A stretch of DNA of 64,000 nucleotides. It comes from Thermococcus peptonophilus. GTDB taxonomy: Archaea; Methanobacteriota_B; Thermococci; Thermococcales; Thermococcaceae. The position numbers were made by a program, and so were the translations under genes. Positions 51,458-61,729 of the stretch are shown here, one piece after another. The stretch spans positions 434,001 to 498,000 of the forward strand of contig NZ_CP014750.1 of the NCBI RefSeq assembly GCF_001592435.1, written 5' to 3'. How positions within the stretch are numbered: position 1 is the first letter of the stretch; the number at the start of each line of letters is the position of its first letter. A model generated the notes under the pieces. The model was not told where the DNA came from, ran no database searches, and was given only the letters and a program-made list of their open reading frames with translations.

Positions 51458-54340
51458 ATGGTGCCGCTGAAGAGGATAGACAAGATCCGCTGGGAGATAC
51501 CAAAGTTCGACAAGAGAATGAGAGTACCGGGAAGGGTCTACGCTGATGACCAGCTCATCGAAAAGATGAGGCAGGACAGGACGCTTGAGCAGGCAGCGAA
51601 CGTCGCCATGCTCCCGGGCATCTACAAGTACTCCATCGTAATGCCGGACGGACACCAGGGCTACGGCTTCCCAATTGGTGGAGTGGCCGCCTTTGACGCA
51701 AAGGAGGGCGTAATAAGCCCCGGAGGTGTGGGATACGACATTAACTGCCTTGCTCCTGGCACCAAAGTCCTCACGGAGCACGGATACTGGCTGAACGTTG
51801 AGGAGATGCCCCAGAAGTTCAAGCTCCAGGGACTCAGAGTATACAATACTGAGGAAGGGCACAACGACTTCTCAAGGGTCGCCTTCGTGGCCGAGAGGGA
51901 AGTTGAAGAGGGCGAGAAGGCCGTCAGGATAGTTACCGAGGGCGGAACAGTTGTGGAGGGAAGTGAGGATCACCCAGTTCTAACCCCAGAAGGCTACATA
52001 TACCTTAAGAACGTCCAAGAGGGAGATTATGTTCTGGTATACCCCTTCGATGGCGTCCCCTACGAGGAGAGGAGGGGTATTCTGCTCGATGAAAGCGCCT
52101 TCGAAGACGAAGACCCGCAGGTAATAAAGTTCCTCCGCGAGAAGAACCTCATTCCTCTCCGCTGGGACGACCCGAAGATTGGAACCATTGCGAGGATACT
52201 TGGCTTTGCCCTGGGAGACGGACACCTCGGCGAGATGAGCGGAAGGCTTACCCTCAGCTTCTATGGAAAGGAGGAAACGCTGAGGGAACTCAAGAAAGAC
52301 CTTGAAGGGCTCGGCATCAGCGCCACCCTCTACGTCCGCGAGAGGGACTATGAGATAGAGACCGTGAGCGGACGCTACAGTGGCAAGAGCCTCTCGGCAG
52401 AACTAAGGGTGGCATCCAGAAGCTTTGCCCTCCTGCTTGAGAAGCTCGGAATGCCGCGTGGAGACAAGACGAATAAGAGCTACCGCGTCCCTGAGTGGAT
52501 AATGGAAGCCCCGCTCTGGGTGAAGAGGAACTTCCTGGCTGGGCTATTCGCCGCTGACGGGAGCATTGTGGAGTTCAAAGGAGTGACACCACTCCCGATA
52601 AACCTGACACAGTCCAGAGAGGAAGAGTTCGAAAAGAGCCTGCTGGAGTTCATGAACGACGTGGCCAGGCTCCTCGAAGAGTTTGGAATCAAGAGCACCG
52701 TTTACAAGGTAAAGTCGAAGAAGGGCGTTACCTACCGCCTGGCCCTCGTCGGGGAAGAAAGCATCAGGAACTTCCTGGGCAAGATCAACTACGAGTACGA
52801 CCTCGAGAAGAAGGAGAAAGGTCTGATAGCTTACGCCTACCTCAAGTTCAAGGAGCGCGTGAAAGAAGAGAGAAAGCGAGCGATGGACACCATCAAGCGG
52901 GTCTATGCGGAGACGGGAAGCGTGGAGCTTGCATATCTCAAGGTTAAGGATACCGTGAACAGGCGCTTCGTTGAGAGGACGATATACGAAGGAGATAGAG
53001 AGCCGAGGGTTCCAAAGGACTTTCCAACCTTCGAGGAGTTCGCCAGGGAGAAAGGCTACGAAGGGGGTTTCGTCGCTGAAAAGGTCGTTAGAGTTGAGCG
53101 CGTTACACCTGAATACGACAGGTTCTATGACATCGGCGTCTACCACGAGGCCCACAACTTCATAGCAAACGGCGTCGTTGTCCACAACTGCGGCGTCAGG
53201 CTCATCAGAACCAACCTTACCAAAGACGATGTAAGACCGAAGATCAAAGAGCTCGTTGACACCCTCTTCAAGAACGTTCCGAGCGGACTTGGAAGCAAGG
53301 GCCGTGTGAGGCTCCACTGGACCCAGCTCGACGATGTCCTCGCCGACGGCGCCAAGTGGGCGGTTGAGAACGGCTACGGCTGGGAGAGAGATTTAGAGCA
53401 CCTCGAAGAGGGTGGAAGGATGGATGGGGCAGATCCCGATGCCGTCAGCCAGAAGGCGAAGCAGAGGGGTGCACCACAGCTCGGTTCCCTTGGCTCTGGA
53501 AACCACTTCCTCGAGGTTCAGTACGTTGACAAGGTGTACGATGAGAGGATAGCAAAGGCATACGGCCTCTTCGAGGGGCAGGTCGTCGTGATGGTGCACA
53601 CGGGAAGCAGGGGACTTGGCCACCAGGTTGCGAGCGACTACCTGAGAGTCATGGAGAGGGCTAACAGGAAGTATGGAATCCCGTGGCCGGACAGGGAGCT
53701 GGTGAGCGTTCCCTTCCAGAGCGAAGAGGGGCAGAGGTATTTCAGCGCGATGAAGGCCGCCGCCAACTTCGCCTGGGCAAACAGGCAGATGATAACCCAC
53801 TGGGTCAGGGAGAGCTTTGAGGAAGTCTTCAAGAGGAAAGCGGAAGACATGGAGATGGAGATCGTCTATGATGTCGCCCACAACATAGCAAAGCTTGAGG
53901 AGCATGAAGTTGACGGGAGAAAAGTAAAGGTCGTCGTTCACAGGAAGGGCGCAACGAGAGCATTCCCATCTGGCCACCCGGACGTTCCTAAAGCCTACCG
54001 CGCCGTCGGTCAGCCTGTCCTAATCCCAGGCTCAATGGGTACCGCAAGCTACGTCCTCGCTGGAGCGGAAGGTTCAATGAAGGAGACCTTTGGAAGTACA
54101 TGCCACGGAGCAGGAAGGCTGTTAAGCAGGAAGGCCGCAACCAGGCAGTACCGCGGCGACAGGCTCAGGAACGAGCTCCTCCAGAAGGGTATCTACGTGA
54201 GAGCCGCCTCCCTCCGCGTCGTTGCAGAGGAAGCTCCTGGTGCCTACAAGAGCGTGGACAACGTTGTCCAGGTCGTCCACGAGGCAGGAATAGCAAACCT
54301 CGTGGCGAGAATGAGGCCGATGGGAGTGGCCAAGGGATGA
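51458..54340 (+). CDS. rtcB: RNA ligase RtcB containing an intein
   Basis: RtcB joins 2',3'-cyclic phosphate and 5'-OH ends of tRNA exons. 960 residues precursor. Residues 1-96 and the part after the intein form the ligase: [67 protein letters not shown] near the guanylylated His site. The mature enzyme is about 479-480 residues, as in Pyrococcus horikoshii PH1602. ATG 51458 follows GGTGAGAGAA. GTG 51449 is in the ribosome-binding site. Last gene of the archease cluster. Confidence 0.96.
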   Translation: MVPLKRIDKIRWEIPKFDKRMRVPGRVYADDQLIEKMRQDRTLEQAANVAMLPGIYKYSIVMPDGHQGYGFPIGGVAAFDAKEGVISPGGVGYDINCLAPGTKVLTEHGYWLNVEEMPQKFKLQGLRVYNTEEGHNDFSRVAFVAEREVEEGEKAVRIVTEGGTVVEGSEDHPVLTPEGYIYLKNVQEGDYVLVYPFDGVPYEERRGILLDESAFEDEDPQVIKFLREKNLIPLRWDDPKIGTIARILGFALGDGHLGEMSGRLTLSFYGKEETLRELKKDLEGLGISATLYVRERDYEIETVSGRYSGKSLSAELRVASRSFALLLEKLGMPRGDKTNKSYRVPEWIMEAPLWVKRNFLAGLFAADGSIVEFKGVTPLPINLTQSREEEFEKSLLEFMNDVARLLEEFGIKSTVYKVKSKKGVTYRLALVGEESIRNFLGKINYEYDLEKKEKGLIAYAYLKFKERVKEERKRAMDTIKRVYAETGSVELAYLKVKDTVNRRFVERTIYEGDREPRVPKDFPTFEEFAREKGYEGGFVAEKVVRVERVTPEYDRFYDIGVYHEAHNFIANGVVVHNCGVRLIRTNLTKDDVRPKIKELVDTLFKNVPSGLGSKGRVRLHWTQLDDVLADGAKWAVENGYGWERDLEHLEEGGRMDGADPDAVSQKAKQRGAPQLGSLGSGNHFLEVQYVDKVYDERIAKAYGLFEGQVVVMVHTGSRGLGHQVASDYLRVMERANRKYGIPWPDRELVSVPFQSEEGQRYFSAMKAAANFAWANRQMITHWVRESFEEVFKRKAEDMEMEIVYDVAHNIAKLEEHEVDGRKVKVVVHRKGATRAFPSGHPDVPKAYRAVGQPVLIPGSMGTASYVLAGAEGSMKETFGSTCHGAGRLLSRKAATRQYRGDRLRNELLQKGIYVRAASLRVVAEEAPGAYKSVDNVVQVVHEAGIANLVARMRPMGVAKG
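51746..53188 (+). mobile_element. RtcB intein with LAGLIDADG homing endonuclease
   Basis: 481-residue intein inserted directly before the metal-binding cysteine of RtcB (GYDIN / CGVRL). It starts [15 protein letters not shown] (Cys1), has block [11 protein letters not shown] near residue 70, two LAGLIDADG-type motifs ([11 protein letters not shown] near 152; [11 protein letters not shown] near 265), block [22 protein letters not shown], and ends His-Asn before Cys. All splice residues and both endonuclease aspartates are present, so splicing and perhaps homing are likely active. Confidence 0.95.
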
Positions 54341-54397
54341 TTTCACTTTTCTACTCTTCTGCTCTTTCACATCTCTCTCCATCAAAACAAGAAAAAA

Positions 54398-55324
54398 TCA
54401 GTTCAGATCGCTTGTAAGGAATCTGGCATAGGCTAGGGCAAAGGGTAGGAGAAGCATTACAAGCAGAGCGGCAAGGTTGTTGAAGCCGTATGTGAAGGAG
54501 TCACTCAGTGGGATGTAATAGTTAAAGAACCTGTCGCCGGCAAAGATATAGCTGACGAGCTGTACGTAGTGGTGAGCGGGGTTTATGGAGTGAAGCCTGT
54601 TCATCCAGACGCGGAGGTCATCGGCCCATATTTGATAGGCACTTGTGCCTATTGGCGGCTCAGGGCCAACGAGCTTTGGAGCGACTATGCCGACCACTAT
54701 GCCGTAGAACACCGTCAGAAATATCGCAAGCCCAACTCCGGCGAGCATTGAGGTCTCCGGCTTCTTCGAGAGCGTTGAGAGGAGGATTCCAAAGGATAAG
54801 AAGACCAGTGTGTAGAGCATTGTCACCAGAATCGCCAAGAAGCCCCTAAAAAGTGATTCACCGTCAAGAGGGATTCCGAGGAGGAGCATTGCAGCCACCA
54901 TGATGAGGTAGGAGACTAAGTACGTCACGGCTATCAGCAAACCCATGCCGAGGAACTTGCCGTTTATGATCTCATCGCGGTAAACTGGGTGTCCGAGCAG
55001 TACCCTCACTGTACCACTTTCCACTTCCCTGTTTATCGCGTCCGCTCCGAGTGCTGCACCTAGAACAGCCCCAAGAACTGTTATTATCATCATGTTGACC
55101 GTGAAAAGTATTGCGAGGGGTGTGGTATAGATTTCAGCACTGACCCCCCAGAGGCTAAGCTCATTGGATTCAACGCTTGGAACACCCATCTGCACGAGGT
55201 AGTCCTTGATGGCATAGACTGCCAGTCCGAAAATAATGAAGTAAAGACCAAAGATAACCACAAACCTCTTGCTCTTCACCGAGACGTAGAGTTCCTTAAG
55301 CGCCAGATTCCATACAGGGTTCAT
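54398..55324 (-). CDS. ABC-2 type transporter permease
   Basis: 308 residues with about six membrane helices. The first helix follows LALKELYVSVKSKRFVVIF, and GADAINREVESGTVRVLLGHPVYRDEIINGKFLG is the cytoplasmic loop typical of ABC-2 permeases of the NosY/YhaP kind. ATG 55324 overlaps the preceding stop (ATGA) and follows GGCAGGAG. Third gene of an ATPase-secreted protein-permease operon. The substrate is unknown. Confidence 0.88.
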   Translation of the reverse strand: MNPVWNLALKELYVSVKSKRFVVIFGLYFIIFGLAVYAIKDYLVQMGVPSVESNELSLWGVSAEIYTTPLAILFTVNMMIITVLGAVLGAALGADAINREVESGTVRVLLGHPVYRDEIINGKFLGMGLLIAVTYLVSYLIMVAAMLLLGIPLDGESLFRGFLAILVTMLYTLVFLSFGILLSTLSKKPETSMLAGVGLAIFLTVFYGIVVGIVAPKLVGPEPPIGTSAYQIWADDLRVWMNRLHSINPAHHYVQLVSYIFAGDRFFNYYIPLSDSFTYGFNNLAALLVMLLLPFALAYARFLTSDLN

Positions 55325-57447
55325 CTCCTGCCTACCCTCCTCATAAGCCATATTACCACGCCGAACGCCGCCATCAGGAGGAGGACGCCGAGCCAGGTGC
55401 TGCCTGCACCTTGAGTAACTCTGACAGTCACCACGGTCTCTGCCTTTGCCTGATCACCCGCGGCCGTTACGGTTATGGTGTACGTCCCGGCGGGAGCTGA
55501 TTTTGGAACGCGGATTCTGAGTTCAGCCTGGGCTGGCCCTGTGGACCAGTAAACACCGTCTTTGTCTTCCATCCCAACGCGGGGAATCGTCGAGGGGACA
55601 ACTTCAACGTCCCAGCCGCTCGGAGCCTGTACAGTGAACTTAACGTTGGTAACTGTTCCCATCGCATCCAGCCAGAGTGTAGTGGCGGTGCTTCCACCCG
55701 CCCTAACCGTTAGGGTTGGGTTGTCTACGTTTACTCGGAGGGATGCAGGATTCTCAATATGGATTTTAAGGGGGAGTTCCACCTTGGACTTCGAGCCTGA
55801 AACGACCACCGTGGCGTTGAAGTCTCCCGACTCCGCGTTGAATGGCGGAATGATAACCAGATAGGCGCTTCCGCTTTCTCCGCTCGGGACTTTAATGCTC
55901 GCTATCGGAACGGCACCCTTAGAATCCTGGCTGAGGATGTAGCTCCAGCCCTCTGGAAGCCCTTCAACTGCGACCCTGTAATCGTCGTCCCTGGAGCCAA
56001 GATTCTCAACTGTTATTGCAACGCTCTCTCCGCTTCCGGATGTTATGGTCAGGGCATCCCTCTCCAGGGACACCCTAAAATAGTACTCCGCGCGCCTGAG
56101 CTTTATTGTCAGGGTCCTCTCTTCCCCATCGGAGAGCCTAACGTCCTCCTTGACTTGGGAACAGCCCTCAGCACCGGCCAGCACGGTGTATTCCCCGGGC
56201 TTAAGCTCGAAGGTTGCGGACCCTGCAGGGGAGACTGTAACGTTCTCACCGCCGACCGAAACCCAGCCTTGAATTGGGTTTCCGCTCTCATCAGTGAGGA
56301 TTACAGTGAGCTTCGCAGGCTCTCCGAGGTACGTCTTGTACACGTAAACGTTCAGAGCATAGCTCTGCCCGTTAACCTCGAACTCTATCCTGTGGTCTCC
56401 AAGGGTCGCGTTTCTCGGTATCTCCACCACAAGCTCCGCGGTGAAGCTCCCATCAATCTCGAAGCTCCTCAGCCTGTACTTACCGTCAGTTAGATACACA
56501 CTCCATCCCTGCGGAATGCTTTCAGGTGTGAACTCAACCCTTCCCGCCCCTTTGAATGCGACAGGCACGCTCAGGCTGGTTCCCGCTTCCGCCTCCAAGC
56601 TTAGGTAGGGAATTGAAACTTCGATTCCAGCACTCTCAACTTCCAGGCTACCTGTGAAGTCCCCGACGGCGAACTTCACCACGCCGCTTCCAGTCGGCTC
56701 AATGTGAAGGGTCAAGCTGACCGTTCCCTTCGGTGGAACCGATATTTCACCTACTTCAATGCCCCCGTAGATGAAGCTCGCCTTCCAGCCAGAGGGCAGG
56801 GAGAGGATTCCGAGCTTCAGGTTCAGCTCAACGTCGCTGGAGCTTGTAATTGTGATCGGCAAGTCGACAGGTCCAGAGGCTCTGACCTCGCGATATGGAT
56901 AGAAGACCGCGTAGTCCGGGTTCACGATCTCCGAGGCAGGCTCAGCAACGTAAACCCTGATCGCCTTTCTATCGTATTCGAGTGCCACTAGATCAACCAC
57001 GGCGCTTCTGTTGACTTCAAGCGTTTTGACAACTCCGTTTACTGAAACATCAACGGTTTCAGCGCCAACTGTGGTAACTTCGACCGTTGTGCCGTTGAAC
57101 GAGACTCTCTCCCCCACCTTCGGTTTAAGGGAAGCGACTAACTTTGGCTTAACGGAGACCACCACAAAACCTCCCTGTGGGGTGTAGCTTCCCATAACCA
57201 CTCGGATGCCATCGCGCTCTATTTCGTGACCGAAGTCAAAGGGCACGAGTTCAAGAATTTCAGTTCCTTTCTTCAGCATGAGATACGGGGTCCCCACCGC
57301 TGATTTAAGCACCGTGACAGTGTAGTCGCCCACGGCTATCCCGTGTTCTGGGGTAATGCGCCCTTCAAAGACGGTCACATATGGCTGGGCACTGGCCAGG
57401 GGCAAAAGGAGGAGCACGGACAGCAAAAGGAGAAAGGCTTTCCTCAC
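55321..57447 (-). CDS. Secreted NEW3-type multidomain protein with C-terminal anchor
   Basis: 708 residues. Signal peptide [20 protein letters not shown] with cleavage before QPYVTV, then repeated beta-sandwich domains: NEW3/CARDB-like units with LPSGWKASF, IPQGWSVYL, LPEGWSYIL and APSGWDVEV at their ends (about residues 220, 330, 500 and 635), and a carboxypeptidase-like regulatory (PEGA-like) unit near 385-450. A membrane helix (WLGVLLLMAAFGVVIWLM) and a basic RRVGRR tail close it. It lies between the ATPase and permease genes with 4-base overlaps on both sides, so it is probably an obligate partner of the exporter. Confidence 0.85.
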   Translation of the reverse strand: MRKAFLLLLSVLLLLPLASAQPYVTVFEGRITPEHGIAVGDYTVTVLKSAVGTPYLMLKKGTEILELVPFDFGHEIERDGIRVVMGSYTPQGGFVVVSVKPKLVASLKPKVGERVSFNGTTVEVTTVGAETVDVSVNGVVKTLEVNRSAVVDLVALEYDRKAIRVYVAEPASEIVNPDYAVFYPYREVRASGPVDLPITITSSSDVELNLKLGILSLPSGWKASFIYGGIEVGEISVPPKGTVSLTLHIEPTGSGVVKFAVGDFTGSLEVESAGIEVSIPYLSLEAEAGTSLSVPVAFKGAGRVEFTPESIPQGWSVYLTDGKYRLRSFEIDGSFTAELVVEIPRNATLGDHRIEFEVNGQSYALNVYVYKTYLGEPAKLTVILTDESGNPIQGWVSVGGENVTVSPAGSATFELKPGEYTVLAGAEGCSQVKEDVRLSDGEERTLTIKLRRAEYYFRVSLERDALTITSGSGESVAITVENLGSRDDDYRVAVEGLPEGWSYILSQDSKGAVPIASIKVPSGESGSAYLVIIPPFNAESGDFNATVVVSGSKSKVELPLKIHIENPASLRVNVDNPTLTVRAGGSTATTLWLDAMGTVTNVKFTVQAPSGWDVEVVPSTIPRVGMEDKDGVYWSTGPAQAELRIRVPKSAPAGTYTITVTAAGDQAKAETVVTVRVTQGAGSTWLGVLLLMAAFGVVIWLMRRVGRR

Positions 57448-58373
57448 TCTTCATCCCTCCCGTAGATCGTTTTCATGAAAACGTCCTCAAGGCTGGGCTC
57501 CTCAACTTCAAGGCTTAGGATGGTGACTCCCCTCGAGGTGAGGTACTGGGAGAGCCACTCCCTTATGTCCGAGCGGGCGAAAATGATGAGTCTGTTTGGG
57601 GCAAGACGCTCAACCCTGGTGATTGCCTCATGCCGAACATCTGGTATCGGCTCCTTAGTTTCCACCTTTATCTCGTAGCCCTCGAGCTCCATGAACTGGC
57701 GCTTTATTTCTCCTATCGGGCCAACTGCTTTGAGTCTTCCGCGAACGATTATGCCGACGCGGTCGCTCAGCTCCTCGACCTCGCTGAGAATGTGACTTGA
57801 GAAGAAGACAGTCTTTCCATCAGCTCTTGCTTCCCTGATTATTTCCTTAACCAAATGTGCCCCCTCTGGGTCGAGTCCGCTCGTCGGCTCGTCGAGTATC
57901 AACAGCTCCGGATCGTTGATGAGAGCCTGGGCCAGGAGGAGGCGCTGCTTCATGCCCTTTGAGAATGTCTTGGCCTTCCGGTAGCGGACATCCCAGAGGC
58001 CAACCCGTTTGAGGAGCTCTGTTATTCGCTTTTCCTTCTCAGAGCTTCCCAGTCTGTAGAAGTTGGCGAAGAACTCCAGGTTCTTCCACGCGGTAAGTTC
58101 ACCGTAGATCGTTGCGTTTTCAGGGAGGTAACCAATGCGCTCCTTGATTTTTATGGGCGCTCTCGACATGTCCATTCCGAGTATCTCTATCCTTCCACCG
58201 TCAGGGATGATGATTCCGAGCATGCTGAGTATTGTAGTAGTTTTTCCAGCCCCGTTTGGCCCCAGAAATCCAAAAATTTCGCCCTCTTTAACTTCGAATG
58301 TGAGTCCGTCCACAGCCTTGAACCTGCCATATGATTTTGTGAGGTTCTCAACCAATATGGCCTGCGAGGACAT
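57444..58373 (-). CDS. ABC transporter ATP-binding protein
   Basis: 309 residues. Walker [13 protein letters not shown] near residue 37, Q-loop [13 protein letters not shown] near 85, signature [15 protein letters not shown] near 137, Walker [16 protein letters not shown] near 157 and H-loop [13 protein letters not shown] near 190. A C-terminal regulatory extension of about 90 residues follows, as in CcmA/NatA-type exporters. ATG 58373 follows GGTGTTGGC. First gene of the operon with the secreted protein and permease. Confidence 0.93.
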   Translation of the reverse strand: MSSQAILVENLTKSYGRFKAVDGLTFEVKEGEIFGFLGPNGAGKTTTILSMLGIIIPDGGRIEILGMDMSRAPIKIKERIGYLPENATIYGELTAWKNLEFFANFYRLGSSEKEKRITELLKRVGLWDVRYRKAKTFSKGMKQRLLLAQALINDPELLILDEPTSGLDPEGAHLVKEIIREARADGKTVFFSSHILSEVEELSDRVGIIVRGRLKAVGPIGEIKRQFMELEGYEIKVETKEPIPDVRHEAITRVERLAPNRLIIFARSDIREWLSQYLTSRGVTILSLEVEEPSLEDVFMKTIYGRDEE

Positions 58374-58470
58374 GCCAACACCCCAATTGATAGTAAAAAT
58401 TTTGCCGCTCCCAAGTGTAGCTAAGGGTCAGGGTTTTAAACTTTGCTCCCCAACTCGTAGGGGGATTGGG

Positions 58471-58944
58471 ATGAAGGGGTTAACCCACGTTGATGAAAAG
58501 GGTGTTAAGATGGTGGAAGTCGGGCACAAGGACGTTGTTTTCAGAAAGGCCGTCGCCAAAGGCAGGATAAAGCTGAAGCCCGAGACGATAGAGCTGATAA
58601 AAGCCGGAAAGACCAAGAAGGGCAACGTTATAGCAACTGCCCAGATAGCGGGCATCCTTGCCGTGAAAAAGACCCCCGAGCTGATCCCGCTCTGCCACCC
58701 GATACCGCTCACCGGTGTTGACATAACCTTTGAGTTTGGAGAGGACTACATCGAGGCCACCTGCGAGGTCAGGGCATACTACAAGACAGGAGTCGAGATG
58801 GAGGCCCTCACGGGCGTCAGCGTCGCCCTCCTGACGATATGGGACATGGTAAAGGCTGTCGAAAAAGATGAGCACGGACAGTATCCCTTCACAAGGATAG
58901 AGGGTATCCACGTAGTGGAGAAGGTAAAGGAAACGACTGGGTAA
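58471..58944 (+). CDS. moaC: Cyclic pyranopterin monophosphate synthase MoaC
   Basis: Second enzyme of molybdopterin/tungstopterin cofactor synthesis, needed for the tungsten enzymes of Thermococcales. 157 residues: [33 protein letters not shown] near residue 50, [13 protein letters not shown] near 73, [35 protein letters not shown] near 103-137. ATG 58471 has GGGGAT 4 bases upstream. The frame is open for another 336 bases upstream, but that part is antisense to the ATPase gene. Confidence 0.95.
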   Translation: MKGLTHVDEKGVKMVEVGHKDVVFRKAVAKGRIKLKPETIELIKAGKTKKGNVIATAQIAGILAVKKTPELIPLCHPIPLTGVDITFEFGEDYIEATCEVRAYYKTGVEMEALTGVSVALLTIWDMVKAVEKDEHGQYPFTRIEGIHVVEKVKETTG

Positions 58945-59005
58945 TAGCCGTATCTGCTTAGAAAGGACTATAAGTGATCCCACAAAGATCTTCAAGGTGA
59001 GGCGA

Positions 59006-59518
59006 ATGTACCAGGTTAAAAAGAGCCGTGCAGGCTACATCTTCGATAAGCCGAGAGAAAGAATCGCCTTCATGTTCCTGACAGATGGAACATACTTCAT
59101 GTACCACGATGAGAAAGTTCTCTGCTATTCAACGAAGCCAGTTGAAGTATCGAGAGAAGAGCTTGAGGAGTTCGAAAAGAGTGGAGAACCGCCAGAGCTC
59201 ATCAAGAGGGTGAAGGCCGGGAAATATCCTGAAAACTGCGTCGTCAAAGAACTGCCTCCCATCGATGATGACCTCGCCCCACTGGACCCAAACAGGAAGT
59301 GCGTGATACTCTTTACAGGATTCCAGGATACAGTAATAGACTACGTGGAATGCAACGGTGAAACTTTAGCGGTTGCGAGGCTAATAGGCGAACCCGAGAA
59401 GATCTGCCGCTTCGCAGGAAAGAGCAACTACAAGGTGGCTGCGGTCAAGCTGAAAAGAAACGAGCCGTGCCTCACCAGGGAGGAATTCCTGAAAAAGGTA
59501 GAAGAATGCAGAAAGTGA
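59006..59518 (+). CDS. Conserved hypothetical protein, 170 residues
   Basis: Unrecognised family. Begins MYQVKKSRAGYIFDKPRERIAFMFLTD and has five cysteines spread through the sequence (near residues 43, 78, 100, 117 and 135) plus one at the extreme C-terminus, but no obvious metal motif. Soluble, with alternating strands and helices. ATG 59006 follows GGTGAGGCGA. Its stop abuts the AMP phosphorylase stop tail to tail with no gap. Confidence 0.68.
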   Translation: MYQVKKSRAGYIFDKPRERIAFMFLTDGTYFMYHDEKVLCYSTKPVEVSREELEEFEKSGEPPELIKRVKAGKYPENCVVKELPPIDDDLAPLDPNRKCVILFTGFQDTVIDYVECNGETLAVARLIGEPEKICRFAGKSNYKVAAVKLKRNEPCLTREEFLKKVEECRK

Positions 59519-61030
59519 TCAGATGTTGCCGATTCGCTGGAGAACCATCCCCTCTATTCTTATCGGTTCGGTCCTTCTGGCGAGGACTATCGCCTGGTCA
59601 AGCCTCGCCTCGTGCTCGGCGTGTATCGTGAAGAGCGGGTCGCCCTCTTTGACCTTCTCCCCGACCTTGACGTAGAGCTCGATTCCAGCTCCCTTGTCCT
59701 CCGGCGCTCCAGCGGCCCTAGCTATGGCAGTTATCGCCCTGTTGTCTATGGCGGTGACGTAACCGCTCGTGGCGGCGGTGAAGGTATATGTCTTGTCGCC
59801 GATGGGTATCTCCTCGGGCTTGATGTTCGAGTCTCCACCCTGAGCCTCGATGATCTCCTTCATCTTTTCCCAGGCCTTGCCGCTCTCAAGGATTTCTTTG
59901 GCCATCTTCTTGCCGGTTCCGGCCGGTGCAACGCCGCCCATCTCAAGGAGTATTCCAGCCAACCCGGTGGCCTTTTCTATGAGGCTTCCAGGCCCTCTGC
60001 CCGTCATGAGAGCTGAAAGGGCTTCCCTGGCTTCGAGTGCCGGGCCAACGGTGTGGCCTATCGGCTGACCGCCGTAGGTTATTGCAACCTCGACGTACTG
60101 ACCGAGCCTCTTTCCAAGCTCTATGAAGTCTCTGGCAAGACTCCTTGCCTCCTCAACAGTCTCCACTTTGACACCCTTTCCAGTTGGGATGTCGATGAGA
60201 ACGTACTGGCTACCCATAGCGTACTTCTTTGACATTATGCTAGCCAGCATCAGCCCGGTTGGGTCGATGCTCAGTGCACGCTCGGCCTTGATCGTTATAT
60301 CGTCAGCGGGAGCAAGGTTGAGCGCACCGCCCCAAACCAGACATGCCCCCACCTTCTCGACGATGCGTTTTATTTCGTCGAGGGAGAAGCTGACGTTTGC
60401 GAAGACCTCAACCACGTCTGCCGTTCCGGCGGCGCTGGTGATAGCTCTTGAGCTGGTCTTGGGTATCGTAAGACCGGCCGCGGCCACTATTGGAACAACG
60501 AGAATGTTGGTCTTGTTTCCTGGAACGCCGCCGATGCTGTGGACGTCCATTATCGGCTTCCTGTCAATGTCGAGCATGTCTCCTGTCTCTGCCATCGCTA
60601 TGGTTAGGGCCGCTATCTCGTCCATGTCAAGGCCATTTATCTCAAGGGCCGTCACGAAGGAGCTTATCTCGATGTCCCTGAGCTTTCTGTCAACGATATC
60701 TCTAACAATGGACTCAATCTCGACCTTTCTCAGCTTCTCGCCGCGCATCTTCTTCTTGATGTAGCGGACGCTCTCGGGGGTTCCGGCTGGAATGACGCTA
60801 ACGGTTTCGCCCTCCGAGAAGTTGTGGAGATCGAGGATGTCCCTGCTTATGCCGACCTCACCTTTCTCGACAAGGTTGCTGAGGGCAACACTGCCGTAGA
60901 CTGCTTTTTTGCCTGCCTCTATCTTAACGAGGTCATCCGGATGGAGCTTAGCCTCTTTGGCATCTTCCTCATTTATTAGAACCGTGTACCTCCCGCTGAA
61001 CATATCGAGTATGCGGATCTTAGCTTTCAC
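59519..61030 (-). CDS. deoA: AMP phosphorylase
   Basis: 503 residues, thymidine-phosphorylase-like fold with the 84-residue archaeal N-terminal domain ([24 protein letters not shown]). Catalytic-domain blocks are [14 protein letters not shown] near residue 170, [18 protein letters not shown] near 193 and [15 protein letters not shown]. kodakarensis TK0352 is the characterised homologue. It phosphorolyses AMP to adenine and ribose-1,5-bisphosphate, feeding ribose-1,5-bisphosphate isomerase and type III RuBisCO. A Thi4-related enzyme in this window should not be confused with that isomerase. Confidence 0.95.
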   Translation of the reverse strand: MKAKIRILDMFSGRYTVLINEEDAKEAKLHPDDLVKIEAGKKAVYGSVALSNLVEKGEVGISRDILDLHNFSEGETVSVIPAGTPESVRYIKKKMRGEKLRKVEIESIVRDIVDRKLRDIEISSFVTALEINGLDMDEIAALTIAMAETGDMLDIDRKPIMDVHSIGGVPGNKTNILVVPIVAAAGLTIPKTSSRAITSAAGTADVVEVFANVSFSLDEIKRIVEKVGACLVWGGALNLAPADDITIKAERALSIDPTGLMLASIMSKKYAMGSQYVLIDIPTGKGVKVETVEEARSLARDFIELGKRLGQYVEVAITYGGQPIGHTVGPALEAREALSALMTGRGPGSLIEKATGLAGILLEMGGVAPAGTGKKMAKEILESGKAWEKMKEIIEAQGGDSNIKPEEIPIGDKTYTFTAATSGYVTAIDNRAITAIARAAGAPEDKGAGIELYVKVGEKVKEGDPLFTIHAEHEARLDQAIVLARRTEPIRIEGMVLQRIGNI

Positions 61031-61142
61031 TCTACCACCTCCTGGGATTGATATGTTAAAGAAAAACAGTTCTTAAGATTTTTGAATATTCTCATGAAAA
61101 AATTCAATCAAAAAACGCGAAGGTGGGGCTTGTTTCTGTATA

Positions 61143-61394
61143 TCAGCTGATCGTCGTCTCGCCGTACCGCCCACCTGAATTGGCAGGCAGTTCCTTAATG
61201 AGGTTTTCTCCAAGAAGAACGCGATAGAGGTCGCTGGCAATTTCTCGGATAGGTTCTGGGACAACTCCCTGACCCTGCAAGTAATACTCAACAACCCTCT
61301 CGAGTGGGGCGCTCCAGAGCTTTCCGTCGAACAGATATACCATTCCATTTTTGACCTCAACAAGCTTGTTTTTGTATCCCAACTTGGCCGCCAT
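61143..61394 (-). CDS. Small conserved hypothetical protein, 83 residues
   Basis: Begins MAAKLGYKNKLVEVKNGMVYLFDGKLWSAP. The first half looks like a small beta-rich fold, followed by a helical segment (LERVVEYYLQGQGVVPEPIREIASDLYRVLLG). Unrecognised. ATG 61394 follows GGGTGGGGCGCC. Own promoter likely in the A/T-rich stretch 61410-61480. Confidence 0.6.
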   Translation of the reverse strand: MAAKLGYKNKLVEVKNGMVYLFDGKLWSAPLERVVEYYLQGQGVVPEPIREIASDLYRVLLGENLIKELPANSGGRYGETTIS

Positions 61395-61480
61395 GGCGCC
61401 CCACCCAATCAAGATATCCAGAAGAGGATTTTAAAGTTTAACGCCACAGAAATGTTTAATAACATGAGGGGAAGAAAAGT

Positions 61481-61729
61481 TCAAAGGTTCCTGACTTCCT
61501 CGTCTATCGATTCTTCAAGGGCCTTCTCCCAGTCGTCGACGTCGAACTGCTCAAGCTCGCCCTCCAGCTCCTCCTTAAGGTTGAGGACACGACGTTTGAG
61601 TGCGGTTTTTGTCTCCTCGTCGTAGACGACGTAGTATGGGTTGTTCTTAGCGGATAGGTAGAGCATTGTAAGGACTATCACTAGGATGAGCAGGATGACC
61701 AGTAGTGCGTACAGTACTACTCCTGCCAT
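61481..61729 (-). CDS. Small single-pass membrane protein coupled to MinD
   Basis: 82 residues: a single N-terminal membrane helix (VVLYALLVILLILVIVLTMLYL) and an acidic cytoplasmic tail with helical character (LNLKEELEGELEQFDVDDWEKALEES). The ATG overlaps the minD stop (TGATG), so translation is coupled to the ATPase. No family recognised. The layout suggests a membrane anchor or adaptor for the MinD-like protein, which is inference. Confidence 0.7.
   Translation of the reverse strand: MAGVVLYALLVILLILVIVLTMLYLSAKNNPYYVVYDEETKTALKRRVLNLKEELEGELEQFDVDDWEKALEESIDEEVRNL

Noticed and set aside
58135-58470. N-terminal extension of MoaC
   Set aside because: The extension is antisense to the ABC ATPase. 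The conserved MoaC sequence begins just after ATG 58471 with a good ribosome-binding site.
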